DNA from: CAIVAT01 sp964455285
Lineage (GTDB): Bacteria > Bacteroidota > Bacteroidia > Bacteroidales > FEN-979
DNA length: 64,000 nucleotides
Assembly (NCBI GenBank): GCA_964455285.1
Contig: CAYVVG010000002.1
Coordinates: 1-64,000, forward strand
Reading direction: 5' to 3'
Both the position numbers and the translations under genes were made by a program. Positions 32,208-40,851 of this stretch are shown here, piece after piece. Below the pieces are notes generated by a model, which saw only the letters and a program-made list of their open reading frames with translations, was not told the DNA's origin and searched no databases. Each line of letters begins with the position of its first letter. Positions within the stretch are counted from its first letter, which is position 1.

Positions 32208-34451
32208 TTATTTTTTAACTGACCATCCCCCTTTCAATCCAAATATGAACCAGGCCAGGGCGAGGCATCCTGCTGCAAAGATAGTGTCGCCGATCACGCG
32301 CAGCCAGCGGAAGGTGGCCATCATGGGTTCCTGCATGAATTCGGCCGAACGGGCATACCACATTCCGGTCTTCACGCTCACGAAGGTCTGCGCCAGTCCC
32401 ACGGGCAGCACGCTGAGGAGCACCATCAGGGCCAGCCCGAGATTGATGCTCCAGAAAGCAAATTTGATCCATTTCGGGTTCCACTCCTTGGCGGGTTCCA
32501 TGCTTTTCAGCACGAACAGCATCAACCCGATCCCCAGCATCCCGTAGACGCCGAAGAGGGCGGTGTGGCCGTGGACCGGCGTGGTGTTCAGTCCCTGCAT
32601 GTAGTAGAGCGCGATGGGCGGGTTGATGAGGAAGCCGAAGATGCCTGCGCCGACGAGGTTCCAGAAGGCGACAGAGAGGAAGAAGAGGATCGGCCAGCGG
32701 TACCCGGCGATCCAGTTCCGGTTTTGCGAGATCCTGAAATTGCCGTATCCCTCAAATCCCATCAGCACCAGCGGCACGACTTCGAGCGCGCTGAACGTGG
32801 CCCCCAGGGCCAGCACTGCCGTGGGCGTTCCGGTGAAATAGAGGTGGTGGAAGGTTCCGAGGATCCCCCCGGAGAGGAAGACAATGGTCGAGAAGAGCAC
32901 GCTGGTGGTGGCGGTGGCGACCCGGACGAGGCCGAGCCGGACAAAAAGGAAGGCGATGGCGACCGTGGCGAAGACTTCGAAAAATCCTTCGACCCAGAGA
33001 TGAACTACCCACCAGCGCCAGTATTCGGCCACGGCAAGGTGTGTCTGGCGCCCCCACATAAGCCCTGCGCCATAGAAGGCGGCGATGGCGATGGTGGAGA
33101 TGAGGAACATGGTCAGCAACGAACGGCTTTCCGACTTTGCCTTCAGGGCGGGCATCAGTCCGCGGCCCATCAAAACAAGCCATATGATCAGCCCTGCAAA
33201 AAGGAAGAGTTGCCAGAACCGTCCAAGGTCGACATATTCGTACCCCTGGTGGCCGAACCAGAAATTGGTCACCAGCCCGAGCCGCTGCATCACGCCGTAC
33301 CACTGTCCGATCAGCGAACCGACCACGATGACCAGCAAGGCGAGAAAGAGGAAATTCACGCCGAGCGCCTGGAATTTTGGCTCTTTCCCCGATACCGCCG
33401 GGGCGAGGTAGAGGCCCGTGGCCAGCCAGGAGGTAGCGATCCAGAAGATGGCCAGCTGGATATGCCAGGTGCGGGAGATCGAATAGGGAAGGATGCTGCT
33501 GAGCGGAAGTCCGTAAAATGCCTGCCCCTCCACGCCGTAGTGCGCCGTGATCACGCCCATCAGGATCTGGACCAGGATCAGCGCGGTAACCACCCAGAAA
33601 TATTTCAGTGTCGCCTTCATAGAGGGGGTGAAGATGCCGCCCAGCAGCGGATCTTTCTGCGGAAGGGCATCCCCGGCGATCCCCTCCTCCTTCCGTGAGG
33701 CATAATACCAGCCCATCAGGCCGATCCCGGCGATCAGCATGATCACACTGAAGCCGGTCCACAGCAACAGCGAGCCGGTGGGCTTGTTCCCGACCAGCTC
33801 TTCCGACGGCCAGTTGTGGGTGTAGGTGATGTCGCTACCGGGCCGGTTGGTCGTGCAGGACCACGAGGTCCAGAAGAAGAACGCGTTCATTTTCCGCATC
33901 CGTTCAGGATCCTTGATGGTGTTGGCCGGAATGGCGTATGCGTCGCGGAGTTTGGCCTGTTCCGGCCCATCCGTGAACAGTCCCGTGTAGTGCTGCGCGG
34001 TGGCGCGGATGGCGGCGGCACGGATGCCGGAAACCCGGAGGCGCCCGGAAGCGGCATCATACGTGTTGGGTCGCATCTCGTTTTGCAGCCTCGCCTTCAG
34101 CATGGCCTTCTGCTCTTCGGGAAGTCCGGCATAGGGAGCCCGGAAGGTGGTATCGGCCAGGTAACCGAGGATGAATTCCGACTCGCGGTGCAGCCAGTCG
34201 GCCGACCAGTCGGGGGCCACATAGGAGCCGTGGCCCCAGATGGTCCCCAGCTCCTGGCCGCCGATCGACTGCCAGATGTTCTGCCCGTCCCTGATATCCT
34301 GGCCGGTGAAGAGGACGGTTCCGTCAGTGCTTACCACCTCCGCGGGGATGGGGGGAGCCTGCTTGAAGATCTCATTCCCGTAATACAAAAGAACTGCAAA
34401 GGATACCGCCATCACGGCGATAAACCCGAACCATAGTTTTCTTGTTTTCAT
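32208..34451 (-). CDS. norZ: Quinol-dependent nitric oxide reductase
   Basis: A 747-residue integral membrane enzyme reducing NO to N2O with quinol electrons. The N-terminal part (residues about 1-220, VVSTDGTVLFTGQDIRDGQNIWQSIGG) is the fused cytochrome c-like region of quinol NO reductases. About 12-14 helices follow. Heme and FeB ligands are visible in WHIQLAIFWIATSW, WRWWVVHLWVEGFFEVF, GTFHHLYFTGTP (paired His) and HGHTALFGVYGM. It is the core of the cluster controlled by the Rrf2 protein at 35393. It allows NO detoxification or partial denitrification in low oxygen. Confidence 0.93.
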   Translation of the reverse strand: MKTRKLWFGFIAVMAVSFAVLLYYGNEIFKQAPPIPAEVVSTDGTVLFTGQDIRDGQNIWQSIGGQELGTIWGHGSYVAPDWSADWLHRESEFILGYLADTTFRAPYAGLPEEQKAMLKARLQNEMRPNTYDAASGRLRVSGIRAAAIRATAQHYTGLFTDGPEQAKLRDAYAIPANTIKDPERMRKMNAFFFWTSWSCTTNRPGSDITYTHNWPSEELVGNKPTGSLLLWTGFSVIMLIAGIGLMGWYYASRKEEGIAGDALPQKDPLLGGIFTPSMKATLKYFWVVTALILVQILMGVITAHYGVEGQAFYGLPLSSILPYSISRTWHIQLAIFWIATSWLATGLYLAPAVSGKEPKFQALGVNFLFLALLVIVVGSLIGQWYGVMQRLGLVTNFWFGHQGYEYVDLGRFWQLFLFAGLIIWLVLMGRGLMPALKAKSESRSLLTMFLISTIAIAAFYGAGLMWGRQTHLAVAEYWRWWVVHLWVEGFFEVFATVAIAFLFVRLGLVRVATATTSVLFSTIVFLSGGILGTFHHLYFTGTPTAVLALGATFSALEVVPLVLMGFEGYGNFRISQNRNWIAGYRWPILFFLSVAFWNLVGAGIFGFLINPPIALYYMQGLNTTPVHGHTALFGVYGMLGIGLMLFVLKSMEPAKEWNPKWIKFAFWSINLGLALMVLLSVLPVGLAQTFVSVKTGMWYARSAEFMQEPMMATFRWLRVIGDTIFAAGCLALAWFIFGLKGGWSVKK

Positions 34452-34494
34452 CTCTCCTGGTTTTGATATTTGACTGTTGATCTTTGATTTCTTT

Positions 34495-35334
34495 TCAGAC
34501 CCAATCCTCCTGCATCACCTCTCCCTTCAGGCTGACGATGACCTGTTTTACGGGTATATTCCTTCCGGCGGCGGCTTTCGCGGTCTCCGCCATGTGAATC
34601 AGTCCGCCGCAGCAGGGCACCTCCATCATCACCACGGAGAGGGAGTTGATCCGTGCGTCGGTGATCATGGCGGTGAGCTTCTGGATGTAACTCTCCTTCC
34701 CGGAGTCCAGTTTCGGACAAGCGATGGCAATGGTTTTCCCTTTCATAAAACGGTCATGGAAATTGCCCATGGCGAAAGCGGCGCAATCGGCGGCGAGCAG
34801 CACATCGGCATTGCGGAAATAGGGCGCCATGGGGTTCAGCAGGTGCAATTGTACCGGCCATTGCCGCAATTCCGACGGGGCGTCGGCGCCGGCGACCGGT
34901 ACCGCCACCGGTGCCTGCACGCGGAAATCCATCGTCCGCGAACCGGGACACCCGCCGGGATGGGGATGGTTGATTGTTTTTTCGGGTCCCATATCGATGT
35001 TGTTGATTTTTAAAAAATGGATTGCCTGGTTTAAAAATTCGGTTTCATTATGGTCGCGCAGGTGGTCGAGATGTGCCAGGATGGTATTCCTGCCCTTGGG
35101 TACGATCGATTCCATCACACGGATCTCGTCATAGGGTTCGGCCTCCCGCTCAATGACCTCGATCGCTCCCTCGGGACAATGTCCGACACAGGCGCCAAGA
35201 CCGTCGCAAAAGAGATCGGAGATCAATCGGGCTTTGCCATCGATGAGCTGCATGGCTCCTTCATGGCAGTTGGGAATGCAAAGCCCGCAACCGTTGCATT
35301 TTTCTTCGTCAATCTGGATGATCTTCCGTTTCAT
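34495..35334 (-). CDS. 4Fe-4S ferredoxin-domain protein of the NO cluster
   Basis: A 279-residue protein. Residues 1-65 hold two ferredoxin-type clusters (CNGCGLCIPNC and CDGLGACVGHCPEGA). The rest contains HPHPGGCPGS at about 123-132 and, near the C-terminus, MEVPCCGGL. This arrangement is found in Bacteroidota and clostridial ferredoxin proteins of unknown reaction located next to NO and hybrid-cluster genes. It may pass electrons to, or protect, Fe-S enzymes under NO stress. It is 44 bases ahead of norZ and 59 after the Rrf2 gene. Confidence 0.85.
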   Translation of the reverse strand: MKRKIIQIDEEKCNGCGLCIPNCHEGAMQLIDGKARLISDLFCDGLGACVGHCPEGAIEVIEREAEPYDEIRVMESIVPKGRNTILAHLDHLRDHNETEFLNQAIHFLKINNIDMGPEKTINHPHPGGCPGSRTMDFRVQAPVAVPVAGADAPSELRQWPVQLHLLNPMAPYFRNADVLLAADCAAFAMGNFHDRFMKGKTIAIACPKLDSGKESYIQKLTAMITDARINSLSVVMMEVPCCGGLIHMAETAKAAAGRNIPVKQVIVSLKGEVMQEDWV

Positions 35335-35392
35335 GTTCGTATTATTTAATGTGTATTTAAGTATTTAATTGCTTATTTATAGATAAAAAAAA

Positions 35393-35791
35393 TTACAGGT
35401 ACGATTGCAGGGTTTGTGCCTGGAGGAATTTCTTGAATTCAAGGGTCAGCTTGCTGACCACCGAACCCATCAGGCACCGGTCGAACCCGCAAAGATCGTA
35501 CGACAACGGGCATTCGCCCACATCGATCGGCCCCTCAATGTTCTGGTAGATGTCGAGCAGGCTGATCTCTTTCGGATCCATTTTGAGGGAAAAGCCACCC
35601 GATGGTCCCCTGACCGACTTCAGCATCTCGACCTTGACAAGGCGCTGTAGAACTTTTGCAATATGATTCTTGGAAAATCCGGTTATTTCAGCGATCTTTA
35701 CGGCATTGATCCCATTCGCGGAACGGGCGATCAGCACCATGCTGTGAATGGCGATCGAGGAGGCTTCCGAAAGGGCAAAGATCTTTGACAA
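35393..35791 (-). CDS. Rrf2 family transcriptional regulator, NsrR-like
   Basis: A 132-residue winged-helix repressor of the Rrf2 family. The HTH covers about residues 28-50 (AVKIAEITGFSKNHIAKVLQRL). Three cysteines, C94, C101 and C106 (GECPLSYDLCGFDRCLMGS), match the Fe-S ligand set of NsrR/IscR-type sensors. Position at the head of the cluster with norZ suggests that it senses NO through its cluster and represses these genes. Translation starts at TTG (35791), as the family N-terminus MSKIFALSEA requires. The C-terminal residues are full length. Confidence 0.88.
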   Translation of the reverse strand: MSKIFALSEASSIAIHSMVLIARSANGINAVKIAEITGFSKNHIAKVLQRLVKVEMLKSVRGPSGGFSLKMDPKEISLLDIYQNIEGPIDVGECPLSYDLCGFDRCLMGSVVSKLTLEFKKFLQAQTLQSYL

Positions 35792-35813
35792 TTTATTCAG
35801 GTACTTGAATGCG

Positions 35814-35821
35814 CAAATGTA
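35814..35821 (-). promoter_or_regulatory. -7 element of the Rrf2/NO cluster
   Basis: TACATTTG on the minus strand fits TAnnTTTG, 23 bases before the TTG start at 35791. A GTTG at 35844-35847 on the minus strand gives a weak -33 candidate. Confidence 0.45.
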
Positions 35822-35873
35822 GGGAATTTTTTTTTACCTTTTACAACGGCATAAAATATATTTTTTTATCAGG

Positions 35874-35889
35874 TATTAATTTATTAATA
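35874..35889. promoter_or_regulatory. Palindrome TATTAAT-TT-ATTAATA, possible operator
   Basis: A perfect inverted repeat of seven bases separated by two, in an AT-rich stretch between the Rrf2 gene and the divergent RNA methyltransferase gene. It may be an Rrf2 operator. The region 35338-35385 between Rrf2 and the ferredoxin gene also contains TATTTAAGTATTTAAT, another candidate. Confidence 0.35.
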
Positions 35890-35991
35890 ATCAGTTTGAT
35901 AGAATAACCTGCCCGACAGGCTTCCTTTGGCTCCGGGGGAATGACAGGGATCAAAACCTGTCGCTTTATTCACAATCAGCCACGTCCAGTT

Positions 35992-36786
35992 ATGCTCATC
36001 ACCAGTGTGCAAAATGCCCTTATCAAGAACGTTCTCCAACTGAGTGAAAAACCCCGGGCACGGAAAGAACAGAACCGGTTTGTCATCGAAGGGATCCGGG
36101 AGATCCGCCAGGCACTGATGAACGGTTTTGCCCTCACCGAACTGCTGATCAGTCCGGAGATCGCGGGCGAGGAGGGTCTGTCAATCCTGGCCTTGTCAGG
36201 GAATAAGACCCTGCTGGGAAAGGTAACGCCGGAGGTGTTCAACCGGATGGCCTATCGCAAGGATTCGGGGGGTATGATCGCCCTCGCAGAACCCCGGCGC
36301 CTGGCCCTCGATGATCTCAAACCAGGCCCCAAACCTTTGTTCCTGGTTCTTGAAACGGTCGAAAAACCAGGGAACCTGGGAGCCCTGCTCCGTACGGCCG
36401 ATGCCGCCGGTCTCGACGGGGTGATCATTTGCGACCCCCAGACCGACCTGTATAACCCCAACGTGATCCGCTCCAGCCTGGGCTGTATCTTTACCCTGCC
36501 GGTCGTGACCGCATCGTCGGAAGAGACGGTCGCCTGGCTGAAAAACAATGGCATCACCACCTACGGAACAGCCCTTCCGGCTACCCGGCATTATCACCGG
36601 GCCGATTTCACCCTTCCTTCGGCCATCATCATGGGATCGGAAGCGCACGGACTGAGCCCGCTCTGGATGAAAGAAGCCGACGAACTGATCCTGATCCCCA
36701 TGAAAGGGAAAGTCGACTCCATGAATGTCTCGGTATCCGCCGCCATCGTGATCTTTGAAGCGCTGCGTCAACGGGAGTTCCGATAG
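35992..36786 (+). CDS. TrmH/SpoU family RNA methyltransferase
   Basis: A 264-residue SPOUT methyltransferase. It has an N-terminal RNA-binding part (MLITSVQNALIKNVLQLSEK, KEQNRFVIEGIREIRQAL) and the trefoil-knot catalytic part with motif 1 EKPGNLGALLRTADA, motif 2 YNPNVIRSSLGCIFTLPV and motif 3 LIPMKGKVDSMNVSVSAAI. It 2'-O-methylates ribose in rRNA or tRNA; the target is not identifiable. The ATG at 35992 was chosen over an in-frame ATG at 35941, because homologues begin at MITS. It converges with the RluA gene two bases away. Confidence 0.9.
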   Translation: MLITSVQNALIKNVLQLSEKPRARKEQNRFVIEGIREIRQALMNGFALTELLISPEIAGEEGLSILALSGNKTLLGKVTPEVFNRMAYRKDSGGMIALAEPRRLALDDLKPGPKPLFLVLETVEKPGNLGALLRTADAAGLDGVIICDPQTDLYNPNVIRSSLGCIFTLPVVTASSEETVAWLKNNGITTYGTALPATRHYHRADFTLPSAIIMGSEAHGLSPLWMKEADELILIPMKGKVDSMNVSVSAAIVIFEALRQREFR

Positions 36787-36788
36787 CC

Positions 36789-37667
36789 CTACTTGTATTT
36801 TTCGTCTCCCGGCTTCAACTCCAGAAAGGCCCGGGGCATGGGACTTTTAAACTCCCGGGTTTCGCCGGTCAGGGGATGCTTAATTGCCAGGTAGTACGCA
36901 TGGAGACGGACCCTGCGAACATACCGGGCGTCGGCCCCGTACCGGCGGTCTCCCACCACCGGGCATCCGATATCCGACAGGTGGACCCGGATCTGGTTTT
37001 TCCGTCCGGTCTCCAGTTCCACCTCCAGCAGCGAATAATCAGGGGTGCTGTCCATCACCCGGTAATGGGTCACGGCCAGTTTTGCCCCCTCCCGCTCGCT
37101 TTTCAACGAAAAGACCCGCTGATCATGGCCCTCCGCCAGCCAGCTTCTGACCGTTCCCTGTTCATTTTTGGGGTGCCCCTCCACCAAGGCGTAATAAAGC
37201 TTCTTCGTTTCTCCCCACCCGTTCTTGATCACCTCCTGCAGCTTCTCGCTTTTCGCAAACAACAGGATACCGGAAACTTCCCGGTCGAGGCGGTGCACCA
37301 CAAACAACTTCTCCTTCCCTTTCGATTGTTCCCTGACATGGCTCTGCATCACCTGGTAAAAGGAGGTACCCCCGGTGCCCCGGTCACCGATGGTGAGCAA
37401 CCCCGCCGGTTTCACGGCAACCAGGATCGCCTCATCCTCATACAGGACCGGGTATGGTGGTTTGATCTTGCTCACGCGGGAAACCTGGCGGATGTATTCC
37501 ACCACATCCCCCTCTTTCAGCATCGCGGCGGGGTTGGTGGCTAACCGCCCGTTCACCCGTACATTGCCATGAGCGATCCGCTGCTTGACAGTGGTCCGGG
37601 AGGCCGTGGCAAACCCGGCGAACAGGTGCTCCAAAAGGGTGGTCGGTGTGGTAATGGTCGATTTCAT
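36789..37667 (-). CDS. RluA family pseudouridine synthase
   Basis: A 292-residue pseudouridine synthase. The N-terminal S4 domain (STITTPTTLLEHLFAGFATASRTTVKQRI, VRVNGRLATN) binds RNA. The catalytic Asp lies in VHRLDREVSGILLFAKS, about residue 140, and the later motif TGRKNQIRVHLSDIGCPVVGDRRYGA is intact. The target uridine is unknown. The ATG at 37667 gives the S4 start; longer in-frame readings to 37943 run against the GH3 gene and are rejected. It is divergent from GH3. Confidence 0.88.
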   Translation of the reverse strand: MKSTITTPTTLLEHLFAGFATASRTTVKQRIAHGNVRVNGRLATNPAAMLKEGDVVEYIRQVSRVSKIKPPYPVLYEDEAILVAVKPAGLLTIGDRGTGGTSFYQVMQSHVREQSKGKEKLFVVHRLDREVSGILLFAKSEKLQEVIKNGWGETKKLYYALVEGHPKNEQGTVRSWLAEGHDQRVFSLKSEREGAKLAVTHYRVMDSTPDYSLLEVELETGRKNQIRVHLSDIGCPVVGDRRYGADARYVRRVRLHAYYLAIKHPLTGETREFKSPMPRAFLELKPGDEKYK

Positions 37668-37755
37668 GGATTCCGGCTGTGCTCTTTCTGCAGCATTTCC
37701 CCCCGCGGCACTCATGGCCCGGAGGGAGTGCATGACAGAACAAAGAACGGAAAGT

Positions 37756-37788
37756 TTTGCGCATAATCGGCAGGAAATCGTACTTTTA
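37756..37788 (+). promoter_or_regulatory. Candidate promoter of the GH3-LysE operon
   Basis: TTTG at 37756-37759, 21-base spacer, then TACTTTTA at 37781-37788, a -7 element with one mismatch in the last base. It lies 25 bases before the ATG at 37813. Confidence 0.45.
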
Positions 37789-37812
37789 CCTTCCGTTACA
37801 TACCCCCCTCCC

Positions 37813-39357
37813 ATGCCCCTGCTCGGATCTCTTATTCGTAAAGCATACGAAATCAGGCAAATACCTATTGACATCCGGAGACCCGACCCCATTAACGAAC
37901 AACGAAGGGTGTTGAATAAACTGCTCACGAAAGCCCAGAACACAGCCTTCGGCGAACGGTACGACTTCGGTGTGATGGCGAGCCATCCCGAGTTCGTGGA
38001 TCTTTTCCGGTCGCATGTTGCGGTTTCCGACTACCATTCGATGTTCAAGCAATGGTGGTACCGCGCCCTGAACGGGGAGCCGTATGTGACCTGGCCCGGA
38101 AGGGTGAAGTATTTCGCCCTGACTTCGGGCACTTCGGAGGCTTCGTCGAAACATATCCCCGTCACCCCCGACATGCTGCGCGCCATTCAGCGCGCCAGCA
38201 TCCGCCAGCTCGTATCCGCCACCAAATACGGATTCCCCGACGAATTCTACGAAAAGGGAATCCTGATGATCGGCGGAAGCACGCATCTGCAGTACAACGG
38301 CACCTATTACCAGGGCGACCTATCGGGCATCACCGCCAAGAACATCCCTTTTTGGTTCCAGCACTTCTACAAGCCCGGCCGGCTGATCTCGCGCGAAAAA
38401 GAATGGACCGTCAAGCTGAACGAGATCGTCAGGAACGCCGGGAACTGGGATATCGGGATCATCGTGGGGGTTCCCGCCTGGATCCAGATCATGCTCGAAA
38501 AGATCATTGCCTGGTACGGCCTGAAGCACATTCACGAGATATGGCCGAACCTGGCAGCCTACGTTCACAGCGGGGTTTCCTTCGAGCCTTATGTGCGGAG
38601 TTTTGAGAAACTGTTGGGCCACCCCATCCTGTACAACGAATCGTACCTTGCCTCGGAGGGATACATTGCCTACCAGATGCCGGAGAACGACAAGTGCATG
38701 GAGCTGATCCTCAACAACGGCATCTACTTTGAGTTCATCCCGTTTACCGATTCCAACTTCGATGCCGACGGGGAGCTTCATCCCAACCCCGAAACGCTGA
38801 CCATCGCCGAAGTGGAGACCGGAAAGGAGTATGCGCTGCTCCTGTCAACCTGCGCGGGTGCCTGGAGGTATCTCATCGGCGACACCCTCCGTTTTCTTTC
38901 GACCGAACGCTGTGAAATCGTGCTCACCGGCCGCACCAAGCAGTTTATCAGCATGTGCGGGGAACACGTCTCGCAGGATAACCTCAACCGTGCCATCGGA
39001 ATGTTGCAGGAAGAAATGAATGTGAAGATCAGCGAATTTACCGTTACCGGGATCCGCCATGGCTCGTTGTTCGCCCACCGGTGGTACCTGGGTACCGACG
39101 ACCGGCTCGATCCGGTTGTCGCGGCTGAGAAGCTCGACGAGTTCCTGAAGGTGCTCAACGACGATTACCGCGTCGAACGCCTGGAGGCCATTCGTGACGT
39201 TTCGGCCGAAGTGTTACCTTTGCAGGTGTTTCACGATTGGATGAAAGCCCGCGGAAAAGAGGGGGGGGCACACAAGTTCCCCAGGGTATTGAAAAACAGT
39301 CACCGCGAAGAGTGGGAAGAGCATGTAAAAACCTTTAAATCAAGCTACGACCGTTGA
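37813..39357 (+). CDS. GH3 superfamily acyl-adenylate enzyme
   Basis: A 514-residue protein of the GH3 (auxin-responsive promoter) superfamily, ATP-dependent acyl-adenylating enzymes that in plants conjugate amino acids to hormones. The phosphate-binding motif TSGTSEASSKHIPVT is at about residues 107-121. Further family marks are YNESYLASEGYIAYQ and YLIGDTLRFLS with the ATP-binding Y-x-x-G-D core. Bacterial GH3 roles are unsettled. The ATG at 37813 gives the family start MPLLGSLIRKAYE. The stop overlaps the TTG start of the LysE gene as TTGA, indicating translational coupling. A link between amino-acid conjugation and amino-acid export is an inference. Confidence 0.88.
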   Translation: MPLLGSLIRKAYEIRQIPIDIRRPDPINEQRRVLNKLLTKAQNTAFGERYDFGVMASHPEFVDLFRSHVAVSDYHSMFKQWWYRALNGEPYVTWPGRVKYFALTSGTSEASSKHIPVTPDMLRAIQRASIRQLVSATKYGFPDEFYEKGILMIGGSTHLQYNGTYYQGDLSGITAKNIPFWFQHFYKPGRLISREKEWTVKLNEIVRNAGNWDIGIIVGVPAWIQIMLEKIIAWYGLKHIHEIWPNLAAYVHSGVSFEPYVRSFEKLLGHPILYNESYLASEGYIAYQMPENDKCMELILNNGIYFEFIPFTDSNFDADGELHPNPETLTIAEVETGKEYALLLSTCAGAWRYLIGDTLRFLSTERCEIVLTGRTKQFISMCGEHVSQDNLNRAIGMLQEEMNVKISEFTVTGIRHGSLFAHRWYLGTDDRLDPVVAAEKLDEFLKVLNDDYRVERLEAIRDVSAEVLPLQVFHDWMKARGKEGGAHKFPRVLKNSHREEWEEHVKTFKSSYDR

Positions 39358-40025
39358 TTTCGATCTTACATCCGCTGTTCGAAGGGATCATTCTCGGGCT
39401 GACGGTTGCGATATCGCTCGGGCCCGCTCTTTTTGCCCTTCTCCAGACCAGCATCAAGCACGGCATCAAAATCGGCATCTTTCTTGCCCTGGGAATCTTT
39501 TTCAGCGATCTGGCCCTGGTGGTCGGTTTCTATTTCGGCGCCTCCGCCGTGATCACCAACCCCCGCTACCACCTGGTACTCGGGATCCTCGGCGGCCTTG
39601 TGATGACCGCTTTCGGCCTTGTCACTTTTTTCCGTAAAGTGGCCATGACCGAACAGGTGGAGCCCATCAACGAGATCCGGGTGAAAAAGAAAGGACCCTT
39701 CCCATATTTCTTCAAGGGTTTCGTACTCAACTTCGCCAACCCGTTCCTCTGGGTTTTCTGGCTGACCTCGATGCTGGCGATCAACGCCACCTATGGTGGA
39801 AATCAGCAGGCCGTTGCCCTCTTCTTCATCGGAAGCCTGGCGGTGATCCTCATGACCGACATCCTGAAAGTGGTGCTGGCCAACAAGATCAAGGTGGCCG
39901 GCAACCCCCAGGTGAGGCTGTGGATGAACCGGATCGTCGGTTTGCTCTTCATGATCATCGGCGCCTTTGTCATCGCCGGATCCCTCCTCGAATACTTCCG
40001 CGGCATCTCCCTGCAGATGCCGTAA
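39354..40025 (+). CDS. LysE family transporter
   Basis: A 223-residue inner-membrane protein with about six helices. HPLFEGIILGLTVAISLGPALFALLQTSIKHG at the N-terminus and ANPFLWVFWLTSML in the middle are LysE/RhtB features. It probably exports amino acids or related metabolites. The start is TTG at 39354, overlapping the GH3 stop. Ends at a repeat-rich spacer. Confidence 0.85.
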   Translation: MISILHPLFEGIILGLTVAISLGPALFALLQTSIKHGIKIGIFLALGIFFSDLALVVGFYFGASAVITNPRYHLVLGILGGLVMTAFGLVTFFRKVAMTEQVEPINEIRVKKKGPFPYFFKGFVLNFANPFLWVFWLTSMLAINATYGGNQQAVALFFIGSLAVILMTDILKVVLANKIKVAGNPQVRLWMNRIVGLLFMIIGAFVIAGSLLEYFRGISLQMP

Positions 40026-40027
40026 AC

Positions 40028-40121
40028 ACCCCTCCCCGGCCGACCCCTCCCCGGCCGACCCCTCCCCGGCCTGCGGCCACCCCTCCCCAAACAGGGAGGG
40101 GCATCAGCACATCAGCACATT
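40028..40121. repeat. Tandem CCCCTCCCC repeats and hairpin downstream of LysE
   Basis: Three units of the 15-mer ACCCCTCCCCGGCCG from 40028, then CCCCTCCC (40080-40087) pairing with GGGAGGGG (40094-40101), a hairpin that could end the LysE message. CATCAGCACATCAGCACATT at 40102-40121 is repeated exactly at 57904-57923. Confidence 0.8.
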
Positions 40122-40134
40122 AGCACATTAAAAA

Positions 40135-40851
40135 TCAAATAGTCCGGATCAGCCGGTCGAACTCGGCTTTGAAGTTGATGCCGACGGGGATCATCCGGTC
40201 GCGGATCCTCACCTGGTTCCCTTCGATGAGATCGATCCGCGAGAGGGCGATGATGAACGATTTGTGAATGCGCGGAAACTGAGTGGCGGGCAACAGGGTC
40301 TCGATGTTCTTCAGCGACTGGTAGCTGATGATCATGCGGTCGGTGGTGAATATCTTGACATAATCGCCCAGCGCCTCGATATACAGAATGTCGCTGAGGT
40401 TTACTTTATACGTCTTCTTGCTTGATTTGACAAAGATGAACGGTTCTTCGGCACGCTCCGGCTCCCGGGTCTCGGCAATCCGTCCCGTTCTTCCCTTCAT
40501 GAGCTCCGCCACCTTCTGGACCGCCTTGTAGAACCGCTCGAACGAAAACGGTTTCATCAGGTAGTCGACCACGTCGAGTTCATACCCCTGGATGGCATAT
40601 TCGGCATAGGCCGTGGTGATGATCACCCGCGGAGGGCTCTTCAGGGTACGAAGAAAATCCATCCCGCTCAGCCGGGGCATGTTGATGTCGAGAAAGAGGA
40701 GGTCCACCTCGTGGTGATGCAGTACATCGATCGCCTCAATGGCGGAGTTGCACTTCTTCACGATTTCCAGGAAAGGGACATCTTCGGCATACCGTTCGAT
40801 GACACGCTGGGCCAGCGGTTCATCGTCGATGATCAGACAGCGTATGTTCAT
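40135..40851 (-). CDS. LytTR-type response regulator
   Basis: A 238-residue response regulator. The receiver domain (residues 1-120) has acidic DDEPLAQ and phospho-acceptor D in LLFLDINMPRLSGMDFL, and lysine in MKPFSFERFYK. A LytTR DNA-binding domain covers about 145-238 (IFVKSSKKTYKVNLSDILYIEALGDYVKIFT). It is translated with the kinase upstream, overlapping it by four bases, and belongs to the LytS/LytTR type. Targets are unknown; the divergent S46 gene is a candidate. Confidence 0.92.
   Translation of the reverse strand: MNIRCLIIDDEPLAQRVIERYAEDVPFLEIVKKCNSAIEAIDVLHHHEVDLLFLDINMPRLSGMDFLRTLKSPPRVIITTAYAEYAIQGYELDVVDYLMKPFSFERFYKAVQKVAELMKGRTGRIAETREPERAEEPFIFVKSSKKTYKVNLSDILYIEALGDYVKIFTTDRMIISYQSLKNIETLLPATQFPRIHKSFIIALSRIDLIEGNQVRIRDRMIPVGINFKAEFDRLIRTI

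Noticed and set aside
32565..33698. A 377-codon plus-strand frame opposite norZ
   Set aside because: Highly charged, composition-driven shadow of a transmembrane gene; norZ motifs support the minus strand.
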